A stretch of DNA of 38,429 nucleotides from JABMRP01 sp964444795 (GTDB lineage: Bacteria > Planctomycetota > Planctomycetia > Pirellulales > Thermoguttaceae). The stretch covers positions 1 through 38,429 of the forward strand of contig CAYUIQ010000060.1 of assembly GCA_964444795.1 (NCBI GenBank), read 5' to 3'. This document shows, piece by piece, positions 7,225 through 15,631 of this stretch. The notes below the pieces were generated by a model. It saw only the letters and a program-made list of their open reading frames with translations. It was not told where the DNA came from and searched no databases. The position numbers and the translations under genes are program-made. Position 1 is the first letter of the stretch. The number at the start of each line of letters is the position of its first letter.

Positions 7225-9668
7225 ATCTCGGCCCATGGATCGCCTGGATGTTAGGGCTGCAAGACGTCGAGCGGATCGATCGCATTGATCCGGCGCTGGC
7301 GGCTGGTTGGGCGCGCGAGGCGCCGGCCTGGCTCTTCTTCGGGTGGCTCGGGTTCACCGCCGCCGCGATGCTGTTCTACGTAAAGTATCAGCCGGGCCGG
7401 CGGATCGGCGCGAAGCTGGCCCTGGCTTCGCTCCGGGCGCTCGTCTTGGGGTTGCTGTTGCTGATTCTGGCCGAACCGGTCGCCGAACTCCGGCTGCGGA
7501 TTCACCGCCGCAGTGAGTTGTGGCTGGTGTTCGACGGCACCGAGAGCATGGCCCTGGCCGATCGTCTGTCACCCGACGAGCAGACCCGACTGGCCGAAGC
7601 GGTCGGCATGGCACAACCCGCCGTGGGCGCCGACGAGAAACCCGTCTACCCGTCGCGTGTCGACTATCTGAAAGCCATGGTGGCTCGCGACGAGGACAAT
7701 CTCCTCAGGCAACTGAGCGAGCGGTATCAACTCCGCGTGTTCTTGTTCGAGGGTCCGGGCGAGGTTCGCCCGTTGGAACTCTCGTCCGGCGCACGCGACC
7801 AGTACGACGGCCATTTTCTGGCCGAGCAACTTACCACCGACGGCACGGCCACGGATCTCCACGCCGCGCTAGCCGCACTGGCCGGCGGCGGTCGCGCGGA
7901 GAATCTGGCGGCGGTAGTGGTGATGAGCGATTTCAACCACAATTCGGGCCCCTCACCCCACGAGGCGGCGCTTCGCTTGGGCGTGCCCCTGTTGGCCGTC
8001 GGTGTCGGTCCCTCGCAGCCGGTGGACCTGAAAGTAACGCTCGACGCGCCGGCCAAAGGCCGGCGCGACAAAACGGCCGACGTCACCGTGGAATTGGAGT
8101 CGGTCGGACTGCCCGACCAAGAGGTCACGGTGACGCTTACCGAACAGTGGACGCGAGCCGGCGAATCGACCGCGGAAAAACTCGTGGAAGAGAAGACGGT
8201 CCGGCTGGCCGACGGCCGAATCAACGTCCCCTTTTCCTACAAACCCGAGGAGACCGGAAGCGTGTTGTTGGCCGCCCGGGTGGAGCCGCTTGACGAGGAG
8301 CTGATCGATCAGAACAACACGTCGCGGAGGAAGATGGCCGTCGACGACGACATCATTCGGATTCTGTACGTCGCGTACGAGCCGACCTGGGAATGGCGAT
8401 TCGTCAAGGAGGTCTTCCATCGCCACAAAGACGTTGGCGAAGCAGGGTTTCGCACGTATCTGCGGTCGGCCGATCCCGCGGTGCGCGAGTCGAACCCTTT
8501 GTTCGAAACGACACTGGTCAGTCCGCGAAGCGAGTTTTTCGAGACCGACGTCGTCATTCTCGACGGCGTACCCGCCTCGGTGCTCAGCCCGCGATTCTGT
8601 GAGATGACCAAGGAACTGGTGCTGGAACACGGGGGCGGATTGATCGTGTTGGCCGGAGCACGGTTTGGGCCGGGCGAGTTGGCCGACACGGCCCTGGCCG
8701 AGCTCTTGCCGGTGGTCGTCGATCCGGCGGCGCGGCTCCGTTCGGACAAACCGTTCGACTTACATCGCACACCCAAGGCCGCGCTGGCCGAGTTCATGCA
8801 ACTCCAGGACACGACCGCCGAGAACGACCGGGCGTGGGGAAACCTGGGGGCGCTGCACTGGTATCAGCCAGTGTTGCGGCCTCGTTCGGGCGCGGACGTG
8901 CTGGCCGAACATCCCACCGATACGTGCGTCGACGGCAAGATGCCCCAGCCGATCATCGCCTACCGCCGCTTCCTCGAAGGTCAGGTGATCTATTGCGGAT
9001 TCAACGAGATCTGGCGCCTGCGCCGCAAACATGGCGAACGGTATTACGGACGTTTTTGGGCCCAGATGCTGCATCGCCTGTCGTCGGGCGGGGCGACCGG
9101 CGGGGAGAAGCGTTTCTCCGCGCGTAGCGACTACCGCGAGTATCGCCCCGGTGATGAAGCGGTGATCACCGTCAGAGCGCTGAATGCCGATTACCGTCCG
9201 CTGGCCGAATCCGACATACCGGGCCGTGCACTGCGGGCCCAGTGGCTTCTGCCCGGCGATGCGTCTTCCGAGCCGGGCGACTCGCGGCCGATCCGCATCC
9301 CGAGTCTGACCGAAGGCACGTTCGAGGTTCGGCTCCCGTTGTCGCTGGCCGGTCGGCACGAAGTTCTCGTTACCGATCCGATCACCAACGAGCAGGCAAG
9401 CGTGGCGATGGACGTGGCAAGCCTTCCGCTGGAAGACATCGAGGCCCGCCGCAACGTCGCGCTGCAGGAATCGCTGGCCCGGGATACCGGGGGGCGGAGC
9501 TTCGATCTGGCCGGCGTACACGACCTTGTCGAAACCATCGAATCGGCCCAGCGTATCGAAACCACGACCGAGATCGTGCCGCTCTGGAACACCTGGCTTG
9601 CGTTTATCTGTGTGATCGCACTGTTGCTGGGCGAATGGCTGGCGAGAAAATGGATCAACCTAACGTGA
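7221..9668 (+). CDS. VWA / class I glutamine-amidotransferase-like membrane protein, 815 aa
   Basis: The start at 7221 overlaps the previous stop (ATGA) and has GGGGAG 8 nt upstream. Two membrane helices lie near residues 34-56 and 67-90. A VWA-like domain follows with FDGTESM (a D-x-T-x-S variant of the MIDAS motif) and AAVVVMSDFNHNSG. Residues about 375-545 resemble the GATase1-like domain of planctomycete VWA proteins (VVILDGVPASVLSPRF, LVLEHGGGLIVLAGARFG). No glutaminase Cys-His-Glu triad is apparent, so amidotransferase chemistry is not claimed. The C-terminal helix (about 787-811) anchors the periplasmic part. It is probably the partner of the preceding BatA-like protein. Confidence 0.8.
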   Translation: MNLGPWIAWMLGLQDVERIDRIDPALAAGWAREAPAWLFFGWLGFTAAAMLFYVKYQPGRRIGAKLALASLRALVLGLLLLILAEPVAELRLRIHRRSELWLVFDGTESMALADRLSPDEQTRLAEAVGMAQPAVGADEKPVYPSRVDYLKAMVARDEDNLLRQLSERYQLRVFLFEGPGEVRPLELSSGARDQYDGHFLAEQLTTDGTATDLHAALAALAGGGRAENLAAVVVMSDFNHNSGPSPHEAALRLGVPLLAVGVGPSQPVDLKVTLDAPAKGRRDKTADVTVELESVGLPDQEVTVTLTEQWTRAGESTAEKLVEEKTVRLADGRINVPFSYKPEETGSVLLAARVEPLDEELIDQNNTSRRKMAVDDDIIRILYVAYEPTWEWRFVKEVFHRHKDVGEAGFRTYLRSADPAVRESNPLFETTLVSPRSEFFETDVVILDGVPASVLSPRFCEMTKELVLEHGGGLIVLAGARFGPGELADTALAELLPVVVDPAARLRSDKPFDLHRTPKAALAEFMQLQDTTAENDRAWGNLGALHWYQPVLRPRSGADVLAEHPTDTCVDGKMPQPIIAYRRFLEGQVIYCGFNEIWRLRRKHGERYYGRFWAQMLHRLSSGGATGGEKRFSARSDYREYRPGDEAVITVRALNADYRPLAESDIPGRALRAQWLLPGDASSEPGDSRPIRIPSLTEGTFEVRLPLSLAGRHEVLVTDPITNEQASVAMDVASLPLEDIEARRNVALQESLARDTGGRSFDLAGVHDLVETIESAQRIETTTEIVPLWNTWLAFICVIALLLGEWLARKWINLT

Positions 9669-11389
9669 CACAACTGGCCGTACTTCACCGCCGTCTGCTA
9701 GCGCTGCGCCGCCGCCGGCGCGTGGTGCGGTGGATCCGTGGCGGCAGCGCCGCGGTGGTCATTCTGCTGGGCATGGCCGCCGTTCTTTTCGCCCTGGACT
9801 GGGGCTTCCGCATGACCGGGCCCCAGCGTCTACTGGCCATGGCGGTCGAGGCCGGCCTGATCTTCCTGGCGCTTCGGCGGTACGCTTGGCCGTGGTTGAA
9901 ACGCCGCGAGTCGGAGTTGGACGTCGCCTTGCTGGTCGAGCGACGCCACCGGATCGATACCGATCTGGCAGCCGCGTTGCAGTTCGAAACGCCGGCCGCC
10001 GCCGAGTGGGGATCCGCCGAACTGGAAAAGGCGGTCATCGAGCAGGTCGCGTCGGGGAGTCGCCGGCTGGACGTCTTCGAGGGATTCCCTCGCCGGGAGG
10101 CTCTCCGCCGGTTGCTGGCCGGCTTTGCCGCCGTGGGTACCGCGGCGGTGGTGATCGGTCTGATACCGGAGCATGCGTCGATCTTCTTCGACCGCCTGTT
10201 GCTCCAATCGCGACGATACCCCACACGAACGACGATCGAGACCGTGGTCGTCAATGGACAGGAAATATCGGTCGGCGACCTGGCCGAGACGCCCATCGCC
10301 TGCGCCTTCGGGCAGCCCGTGGTTTGGGAAGTGTACTGGTCGGGCACTCGTCCGGAAGAGGGAACCGTCGAGTTGGCACCCTCGGCCGAGCGTCCCGGGC
10401 GAACGTTGGTGTTGGAACCGTCGGAATCGGCGGAGGACATCTTTGTAGGGTCCGTACCCAAGCTGGTCGAATCGACCCGTTTTCGAGTCTTCCTCGGAGA
10501 CGATTCGACCGACTCTGCCGAAGTCACCCTGATACCGCTTCCCACGGTGAACGTGAAATTCGTCGTCGAGCCACCGGCCTACGTCGGCTCCGCCCTGCAA
10601 CGCCACAGCGGGCGTCCCCGAATCACCGTGCCCGAGGGATCGCGCGTGGCGGTCCAAATCGATGCCAGCAAACCGTTGCGCCAGGCCGTGCTGGAAACTC
10701 AAGAGATCCGCTACCCACTGGTGCGTGTCGGCGGAGCGGGCGCGGAAGGATACGTCGAGCTTTGGGAATTGGACCCGCGGCGGGCAGAGTTGCCGCGGAA
10801 CGGGTCGCCGGAGAAAATGCCACTGCTCCGCGTCAGCCAGTCGCTGGCCTACAGCATCGAGGCCACCGATACCGACGGCCTTTCGCTGGAACGTCCGATT
10901 CGGGGGCGGATTCTCGTCAAACGGGACCGGCCGCCACGCATTTCGGCGTCGATCCGTACGCCCCCGTTCGCTCGGCCATCGGCCAAACCCACGATTTACT
11001 ATCGAGCCACCGACGATCACGGACTGCAAGCGCTCTCGGTCGTCGCCGAGGTCACCCACGCCGACGGGCAGACGTCGGGTCACGATTTGAAGATCTTTCG
11101 TTTGGCTTCTCGGCAGACTCCGCGTAAGATAATAGAGAATGAGCCCTTTTCCCTGGTGTTGACCTCGATGAACCTGGTCAAGGGCGACCGGCTTGCCGTC
11201 GTGCTCTCCGCAACCGATTATCGCGGGGCCGAAGAAGGGGAAACTGTGCGATCGGACCCCCCGCTGGTGTTCCAGGTGACCGATCAGCAGGGTATCCTGG
11301 CATTGATGGTCGAACCGGATTCCAAATCGGCCAACCAGTTGGGTGAGATGTTCCAGCTTCAGCTTGGTGTTGGAGACCTCGATGATTGA
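9650..11389 (+). CDS. DUF4175-like membrane protein, 579 aa
   Basis: The start ATG 9650 overlaps the 3' end of the previous gene by 19 nt; ATG 9635 (MAGEK...) is an alternative. Three membrane helices (about 32-53, 59-78 and 155-175) are followed by a large beta-rich extracytoplasmic region with segments such as VNVKFVVEPPAYVGSALQRH and YYRATDDHGLQALSVVAEV, typical of the DUF4175 group in Bat-type operons. Members I know are often over 1000 residues, with a Gln/Ala-rich coiled-coil C-terminal half. Here that half appears to be encoded by the next gene, as if the protein were split. Its stop lies inside the next gene's first codons. A role in an envelope assembly complex is inference. Confidence 0.7.
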   Translation: MDQPNVTQLAVLHRRLLALRRRRRVVRWIRGGSAAVVILLGMAAVLFALDWGFRMTGPQRLLAMAVEAGLIFLALRRYAWPWLKRRESELDVALLVERRHRIDTDLAAALQFETPAAAEWGSAELEKAVIEQVASGSRRLDVFEGFPRREALRRLLAGFAAVGTAAVVIGLIPEHASIFFDRLLLQSRRYPTRTTIETVVVNGQEISVGDLAETPIACAFGQPVVWEVYWSGTRPEEGTVELAPSAERPGRTLVLEPSESAEDIFVGSVPKLVESTRFRVFLGDDSTDSAEVTLIPLPTVNVKFVVEPPAYVGSALQRHSGRPRITVPEGSRVAVQIDASKPLRQAVLETQEIRYPLVRVGGAGAEGYVELWELDPRRAELPRNGSPEKMPLLRVSQSLAYSIEATDTDGLSLERPIRGRILVKRDRPPRISASIRTPPFARPSAKPTIYYRATDDHGLQALSVVAEVTHADGQTSGHDLKIFRLASRQTPRKIIENEPFSLVLTSMNLVKGDRLAVVLSATDYRGAEEGETVRSDPPLVFQVTDQQGILALMVEPDSKSANQLGEMFQLQLGVGDLDD

Positions 11390-14300
11390 GTTTGGGATGA
11401 TTGCATTTCGCCGATCGGTCTTCTGGCTCGTGGCCTGGGCGACGACCGTTTGCACAGGCACCGCAGGCGCCGAATCATCTCCTTTGCCCCAGCGGCAACA
11501 GGAGATCCAGCAACGGGTCCGCGCCATGGGCCGGCAGTTGCTCGTCGAAGTACTCGACGTTCAGCTTCAGTACCTCCGCGAGAACCAAATGGCAACGGGA
11601 TGTCCGTACGACGACATCCTCGTCATGCGACGCCACGTCGACGCGTTGGTCGACGTGGAGATGCCGCAACTGGCCGAGTTGCTGGCCACGCTGGAAACGG
11701 CTCGCGGCGACGACCGCCGGCAGACGATTCTGGCCGCCCGGGCCAAGTGCCGCCAGATCGTCGTTGCCCTGTATACCCAACGGCAGATCTTGTTGAAGCG
11801 TCTTCGCATCGCCGAGATGGCCGCTGCCGTTCGGCGGCTGATCGAGCAGGAGAAGGCCGTCTTGGCCGCCACCGAATCACTCCCCCGCCAGCCGCTCGCC
11901 CGACGCGAAACGGCCACACTGACAACGATCGAAGACCAGCGCGACGTGAGAATCCTCTACTATCGCCTCCTGGAAACGCTCCAGGATGTCACGACCTGGG
12001 GTGGTGCCATCGCCGCCGAATCGGCCGGCGCGCTACGGCAACTTGAGGAGCATCGGATCGCCGGCCACATGGACGACGTCGCGACCCGCCTTTCGGCGGC
12101 CCGATTTTCCGAGGCGGCCACCAGCCAGCGTGCCGTGATCGTCGGCCTGGAGTCGCTGCTGGTCACCGTAGCCAGCGTACAGCACGGCGTGGAAACGGAA
12201 GCCGAGAACGATGCGGCGAAGAAAGTGATCGACGAACTGATTCATCGGCAAGAGGAACTCCGCCAGCGCACCAGCCGGCCCGATCCCGCCGGGGAGGAAG
12301 CCCGACGGCTCGTCGAGGAGCAAATGGAGCTGCGACGGGACATCGCCGATGCGGCCCGCGACTTGCCTCAGGACCCGCCGGCCCGCCAATCGATGCACGA
12401 TGCGGAAACCGCGGCGGACAAGGCGGCGACGAAGATGTTTGAGCAGCAGCGAAGCCAGGCTCTGGCCGAACAAGAAGCCGTCGTCAAGCACTTGACCCAA
12501 GCGGCCGAACAACTCGACGGGTCGTCCAATGCCGTTCCCGAAGAAGACACGCCCGAGGCGATGGCTCGGCGCATTGCCGATCTGGAAGCGGCGAAGCAGG
12601 ATGTGTCGAGAATCCGCCAGGGCCAGAAGGAAGTGGCCGCGGCCGTGCCCTCCGATCTCGCCGAAGCGCAACGCCGCCAGCGCCAAATCGCCGCTGAACT
12701 ATCGCAAGCCGGCCAGCGGGACGACCTGCCGCGGGACATCCAATCGCAACTAGCCGAAGCGAGCAACGTGGCCGCGCGGGCTGCCGAGCGGATGAGGCAA
12801 CCCAATTCGCCACCGCAACAGGCGGCCGACGATGCGAGGCAGGCCGTGGACCGAACCGCCGCTGAAATCGCGCGGTCGCTGGCCGAGTCCCGTCGTCAGC
12901 AGATGGCCGCCGGAGTCAATGACATGGCCCAAGCCGCCGCCCAACTCGATCGCGCCGCGGCGACGTCGCGCGATGTCGCCCGGCGGTCGCGCGAGGCGTC
13001 CGAGGCCGAGGGTCTGGAGGCTGACGAGGCCGAGCAGTTGGGCCGTCGTCAGGCTGAGGCTCGGGAGACGGCCACCGACGCAGCCGAGCAGGTTCGCAAC
13101 ACGGCCCCCGAGGCGGCCCAATCCGTCGATCAGGCGACTCCGTCGCTCGAAGCGGCCGAAAAGGAACTTGCCGCCGCGGGCAAACAGCCAGGCGAACCGT
13201 CCCGGCAAGGGGCCGCCCAAGCCGCCGAGCGGGCCGAAGAGGCTGCCGATCACCTCGCCCGGGCCAGCGAGCAATTGCGACAAAGAATCGGCCAGACGGC
13301 CCGCGACATGGACGATCTCGCCGGGCGACAAATCGAGCAGGCCGAAGCCGCACAACAAGCCTTGGAAGAATCCGTCACCGCCGGGCCCGAGCCAATGGGC
13401 CGCCGTCTTGAGGATCTGGCCGAAGCACGCCGGAAGGTCGAGCAGGCCGCCGCCGGACAGCTTCGCTCTGCCGGCGACCCGGAGGCTGCGCGGCGGATGG
13501 AACTGGCAGCCGGCATTCGGCAAGCTCTCCAGCGGCAAGATCGGGCCGACCAGGCGGCGCGCCGTTTCGACCGCGGTTCCACGGCCAGTCCTTTGGAAGC
13601 CGCGGCCAGGCAACGCGAGGTCGCCGAGGCCGCCGGTCAACTCGCTCGGCAAGCAGCCGGGAAAACCAGTGACGATCCTTCGGCAGCGCCCGACGATCCC
13701 GGCCAGCCCACGCAACCATCGTCGGCGGCGGGCAGCAACGACCAGCCCCCATCGATCGCGGCGGGTCAATCGTCCCCCTCCGCCGATCCGCTGGCCCAAA
13801 CGCTCAACCGCGCCGAGGTCGATGCACGGCAAGCGGCGAGCGACCTGGAAGGCGGGCAATCGACGCCGGCCCAAGCTGCCCAGAAGCAAACTCGCGCCGC
13901 CCTGGAACAAGCGCTCCAGATGGCTCAGAAGCAGCCCGGCCAATCACCCAACGGCTCTGCCGATCCGGCCGGTCAGGCACGGGTGGGCCAGGCGATCGAC
14001 GAAGCGAGGCAACTGGCCGGGCGAGACGCGCCCGAGGCCGCGGCCACACTCGGGAAAGCGGCCGAATCGTCGGCAGCGGCCGAGCAGAAGGCGGCCGCGG
14101 GCAACTCGCAAGGCATGGCCCAAGCCCAGCAGGCCACCTCCGAGCAGCTTGCCAAGGCGAGCGAACAACTGGATGCCGCCATGGGGCAGCTTGCCGGGCA
14201 GGCCGCGGCGGGCATGACCCAACAGGCCCGTCAGGCCGGCGGTCTGGCCGACGCGGCAATCCCCGTCGATCCGGAAGCCACCGCCGCCTTGCAGCAGGCA

Positions 14301-14864
14301 GAGAACCGGGCCGGCGAAGCAGCGGCACAGGGATCGCCCACACCCGATCAAGCGGGAGCCGCCGAGAAAGCCGTTGCCGGCGCGTTGCGGCAGGCGGGCG
14401 CCGAACTCGATGGCCGACAGCGCCAACTCGCCGCCCAGCAAGCCCAGGCGCGGGAAATGGGCCAACTCGCCGGTCAGTCCTCGGCGGCCGCCTCCGACGC
14501 ACTGGCCCAATTGGCCGAGAGTTCGGCTACTCCATCGGCCGATTCCGGTATGCCGGGACCGTCCGCTCCGTCGCCAACCGATGGTGGAAAGGAGCCACCC
14601 CCTTCGGCAGACCGCGCTTCGGGAGACCCGTCAGATGGAGGCACTTCCAGCCAAGCACGGCAGAATTCGGGTCCCGCAACTTCGGCCGGTGCCTCGGGGT
14701 CGCGCCAGGGCGACACGCAAGTCGACCGCCTGCAGTTCGACCGGCAACCCTGGTTCGCGGAACTTCCGCCGGGAATGCGGTCCGCCATTCGCGCCAACGC
14801 GCGTTCCCAACCGCCCCGCGGTTATGAAGAACGACTGCGCCGCTACTTCGAGAGCCTCGACTGA
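11382..14864 (+). CDS. Exported Ala/Gln-rich coiled-coil protein of the DUF4175-type operon, 1160 aa
   Basis: ATG 11382 overlaps the upstream stop by 8 nt and follows GGAG; ATG 11397 is also possible. A signal sequence (FRRSVFWLVAWATTVCTGTA) leads into about 1000 residues of heptad-like, Ala/Gln/Glu/Arg-rich helix with low complexity (AAEQVRNTAPEAAQ, QAAGKTSDD...), interrupted by a Pro/Ser-rich linker near residues 760-800 and another near 1050-1110. The C-terminus WFAELPPGMRSAIRANAR then PPRGYEERLRRYF is the conserved tail I associate with the planctomycete DUF4175-linked proteins. A long periplasmic spacer or scaffold is the plausible role. The gene ends two bases short of a convergent gene's stop codon, leaving no room for a separate terminator. 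Confidence 0.7.
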   Translation: MIEFGMIAFRRSVFWLVAWATTVCTGTAGAESSPLPQRQQEIQQRVRAMGRQLLVEVLDVQLQYLRENQMATGCPYDDILVMRRHVDALVDVEMPQLAELLATLETARGDDRRQTILAARAKCRQIVVALYTQRQILLKRLRIAEMAAAVRRLIEQEKAVLAATESLPRQPLARRETATLTTIEDQRDVRILYYRLLETLQDVTTWGGAIAAESAGALRQLEEHRIAGHMDDVATRLSAARFSEAATSQRAVIVGLESLLVTVASVQHGVETEAENDAAKKVIDELIHRQEELRQRTSRPDPAGEEARRLVEEQMELRRDIADAARDLPQDPPARQSMHDAETAADKAATKMFEQQRSQALAEQEAVVKHLTQAAEQLDGSSNAVPEEDTPEAMARRIADLEAAKQDVSRIRQGQKEVAAAVPSDLAEAQRRQRQIAAELSQAGQRDDLPRDIQSQLAEASNVAARAAERMRQPNSPPQQAADDARQAVDRTAAEIARSLAESRRQQMAAGVNDMAQAAAQLDRAAATSRDVARRSREASEAEGLEADEAEQLGRRQAEARETATDAAEQVRNTAPEAAQSVDQATPSLEAAEKELAAAGKQPGEPSRQGAAQAAERAEEAADHLARASEQLRQRIGQTARDMDDLAGRQIEQAEAAQQALEESVTAGPEPMGRRLEDLAEARRKVEQAAAGQLRSAGDPEAARRMELAAGIRQALQRQDRADQAARRFDRGSTASPLEAAARQREVAEAAGQLARQAAGKTSDDPSAAPDDPGQPTQPSSAAGSNDQPPSIAAGQSSPSADPLAQTLNRAEVDARQAASDLEGGQSTPAQAAQKQTRAALEQALQMAQKQPGQSPNGSADPAGQARVGQAIDEARQLAGRDAPEAAATLGKAAESSAAAEQKAAAGNSQGMAQAQQATSEQLAKASEQLDAAMGQLAGQAAAGMTQQARQAGGLADAAIPVDPEATAALQQAENRAGEAAAQGSPTPDQAGAAEKAVAGALRQAGAELDGRQRQLAAQQAQAREMGQLAGQSSAAASDALAQLAESSATPSADSGMPGPSAPSPTDGGKEPPPSADRASGDPSDGGTSSQARQNSGPATSAGASGSRQGDTQVDRLQFDRQPWFAELPPGMRSAIRANARSQPPRGYEERLRRYFESLD

Positions 14865-14866
14865 GG

Positions 14867-15268
14867 CTACGCCTGCTGAATCGGCAATTCGAGGAGCACG
14901 GGAAGATCGGCCGGGGCGAGTGAAACCGGCTTCCCCACCTCCTTCGGAACTTTCATCTCGTAGTTGTAGGCGACCAGTTCTCTCCACAGACAAACCGTGG
15001 CGATCACCAGTGCCACGAGCGACAGGCCGAGAACGACGGTATAGGGGTTGGATTGAGCGATCTTCTGCAGGAGGCCCGGCTCGCGCTGCTCTTCGAGCGC
15101 ATCGTCCTCCTCCGGCTCTTCGGTCGCCCCGTCGATCTCGTCCGGCTCCCCGGCATCGGCCCCGGAAACGTCCTCGAAGGAAGCAAACGCATCTTCCTCG
15201 TGTGTCTCTTCACCCGGCAACTCGAAGTTCGAGAAATCCGGGGTTTCGCCTTCGTTGGCCACGGTCAT
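14867..15268 (-). CDS. Small single-pass membrane protein with acidic N-terminus, 133 aa
   Basis: The N-terminal 70 residues are strongly acidic (PGEETHEEDAFASFEDVSGA, EEPEEDDALEEQ). A membrane helix follows (about 78-98: YTVVLGLSLVALVIATVCLW), then a short C-terminal tail (VAYNYEMKVPKEVGKP). No known domain; conserved small proteins of this shape occur in planctomycetes. The ATG at 15268-15266 has GGAGG very close (2 nt); a TTG at 15328 would extend it by 20 residues. A good sigma70-like promoter lies about 105 nt upstream. It converges on the envelope operon, so involvement with that membrane complex is possible but unsupported. Confidence 0.7.
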   Translation of the reverse strand: MTVANEGETPDFSNFELPGEETHEEDAFASFEDVSGADAGEPDEIDGATEEPEEDDALEEQREPGLLQKIAQSNPYTVVLGLSLVALVIATVCLWRELVAYNYEMKVPKEVGKPVSLAPADLPVLLELPIQQA

Positions 15269-15372
15269 TGCCTCCACACGGTCGAACCGTCCGGCACGGG
15301 CACTTCGCGCCCACCCGCCCGACGGCAAGTAATGATCCCAGGCTCTTCCACCAACGAGAGCCCTCTACAAGC

Positions 15373-15402
15373 ATTATAGCTACACAGCCCCGTGCGTGTC
15401 AC
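15373..15402 (-). promoter_or_regulatory. Sigma70-type promoter for the 133-aa membrane protein
   Basis: On the minus strand GTGACA (15402-15397, one mismatch to TTGACA) is followed by an 18-bp spacer and a perfect TATAAT (15378-15373). The predicted transcript starts about 95-100 nt before the ATG at 15268. Confidence 0.6.
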
Positions 15403-15543
15403 GCAAAAACAACTCCACAGAGGGGGTAAATTTCGAAAAACTGCGCAGACACGGCAACTTGAGTGGACCTAAGGACCCCTGATCGAGTGACTCCGGGGGT
15501 GAGCCGTGGTAATCCGAACGAGCCGTGATGGACCATTCGTAGC

Positions 15544-15609
15544 TGAACTCGCAAGAGTTCACGTCGAAATGGGGCGTTGACTTCCGCGTCGGCTGAATTC
15601 TTGCGAATC
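15544..15609. repeat. Pair of small GCAA-loop hairpins in opposite orientation
   Basis: TGAACTC-GCAA-GAGTTCA (15544-15561) is a perfect 7-bp hairpin with a GNRA-type loop. A second, imperfect hairpin (GAATTC-TTGC-GAATC, 15595-15609) has the same loop on the other strand. Read on the minus strand the first encodes NSCEFSY, a string I recall from doubtful planctomycete ORFs, so a dispersed repeat is likely. The surrounding gap (15269-15631) otherwise holds only the promoter listed above. Confidence 0.5.
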
Positions 15610-15631
15610 TAGCTATGGGTGCCATGGGCGG

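Noticed and set aside
9830..11527. Minus-strand open frame of 565 codons
   Set aside because: It is antisense to the DUF4175-like gene, which has membrane helices, a coupled start and operon context; the antisense product has no domain.
15380..15625. Minus-strand 81-codon frame containing NSCEFSY
   Set aside because: The recognisable part is the translation of a palindromic hairpin; the rest overlaps a promoter for the neighbouring gene. Treated as repeat, not gene.
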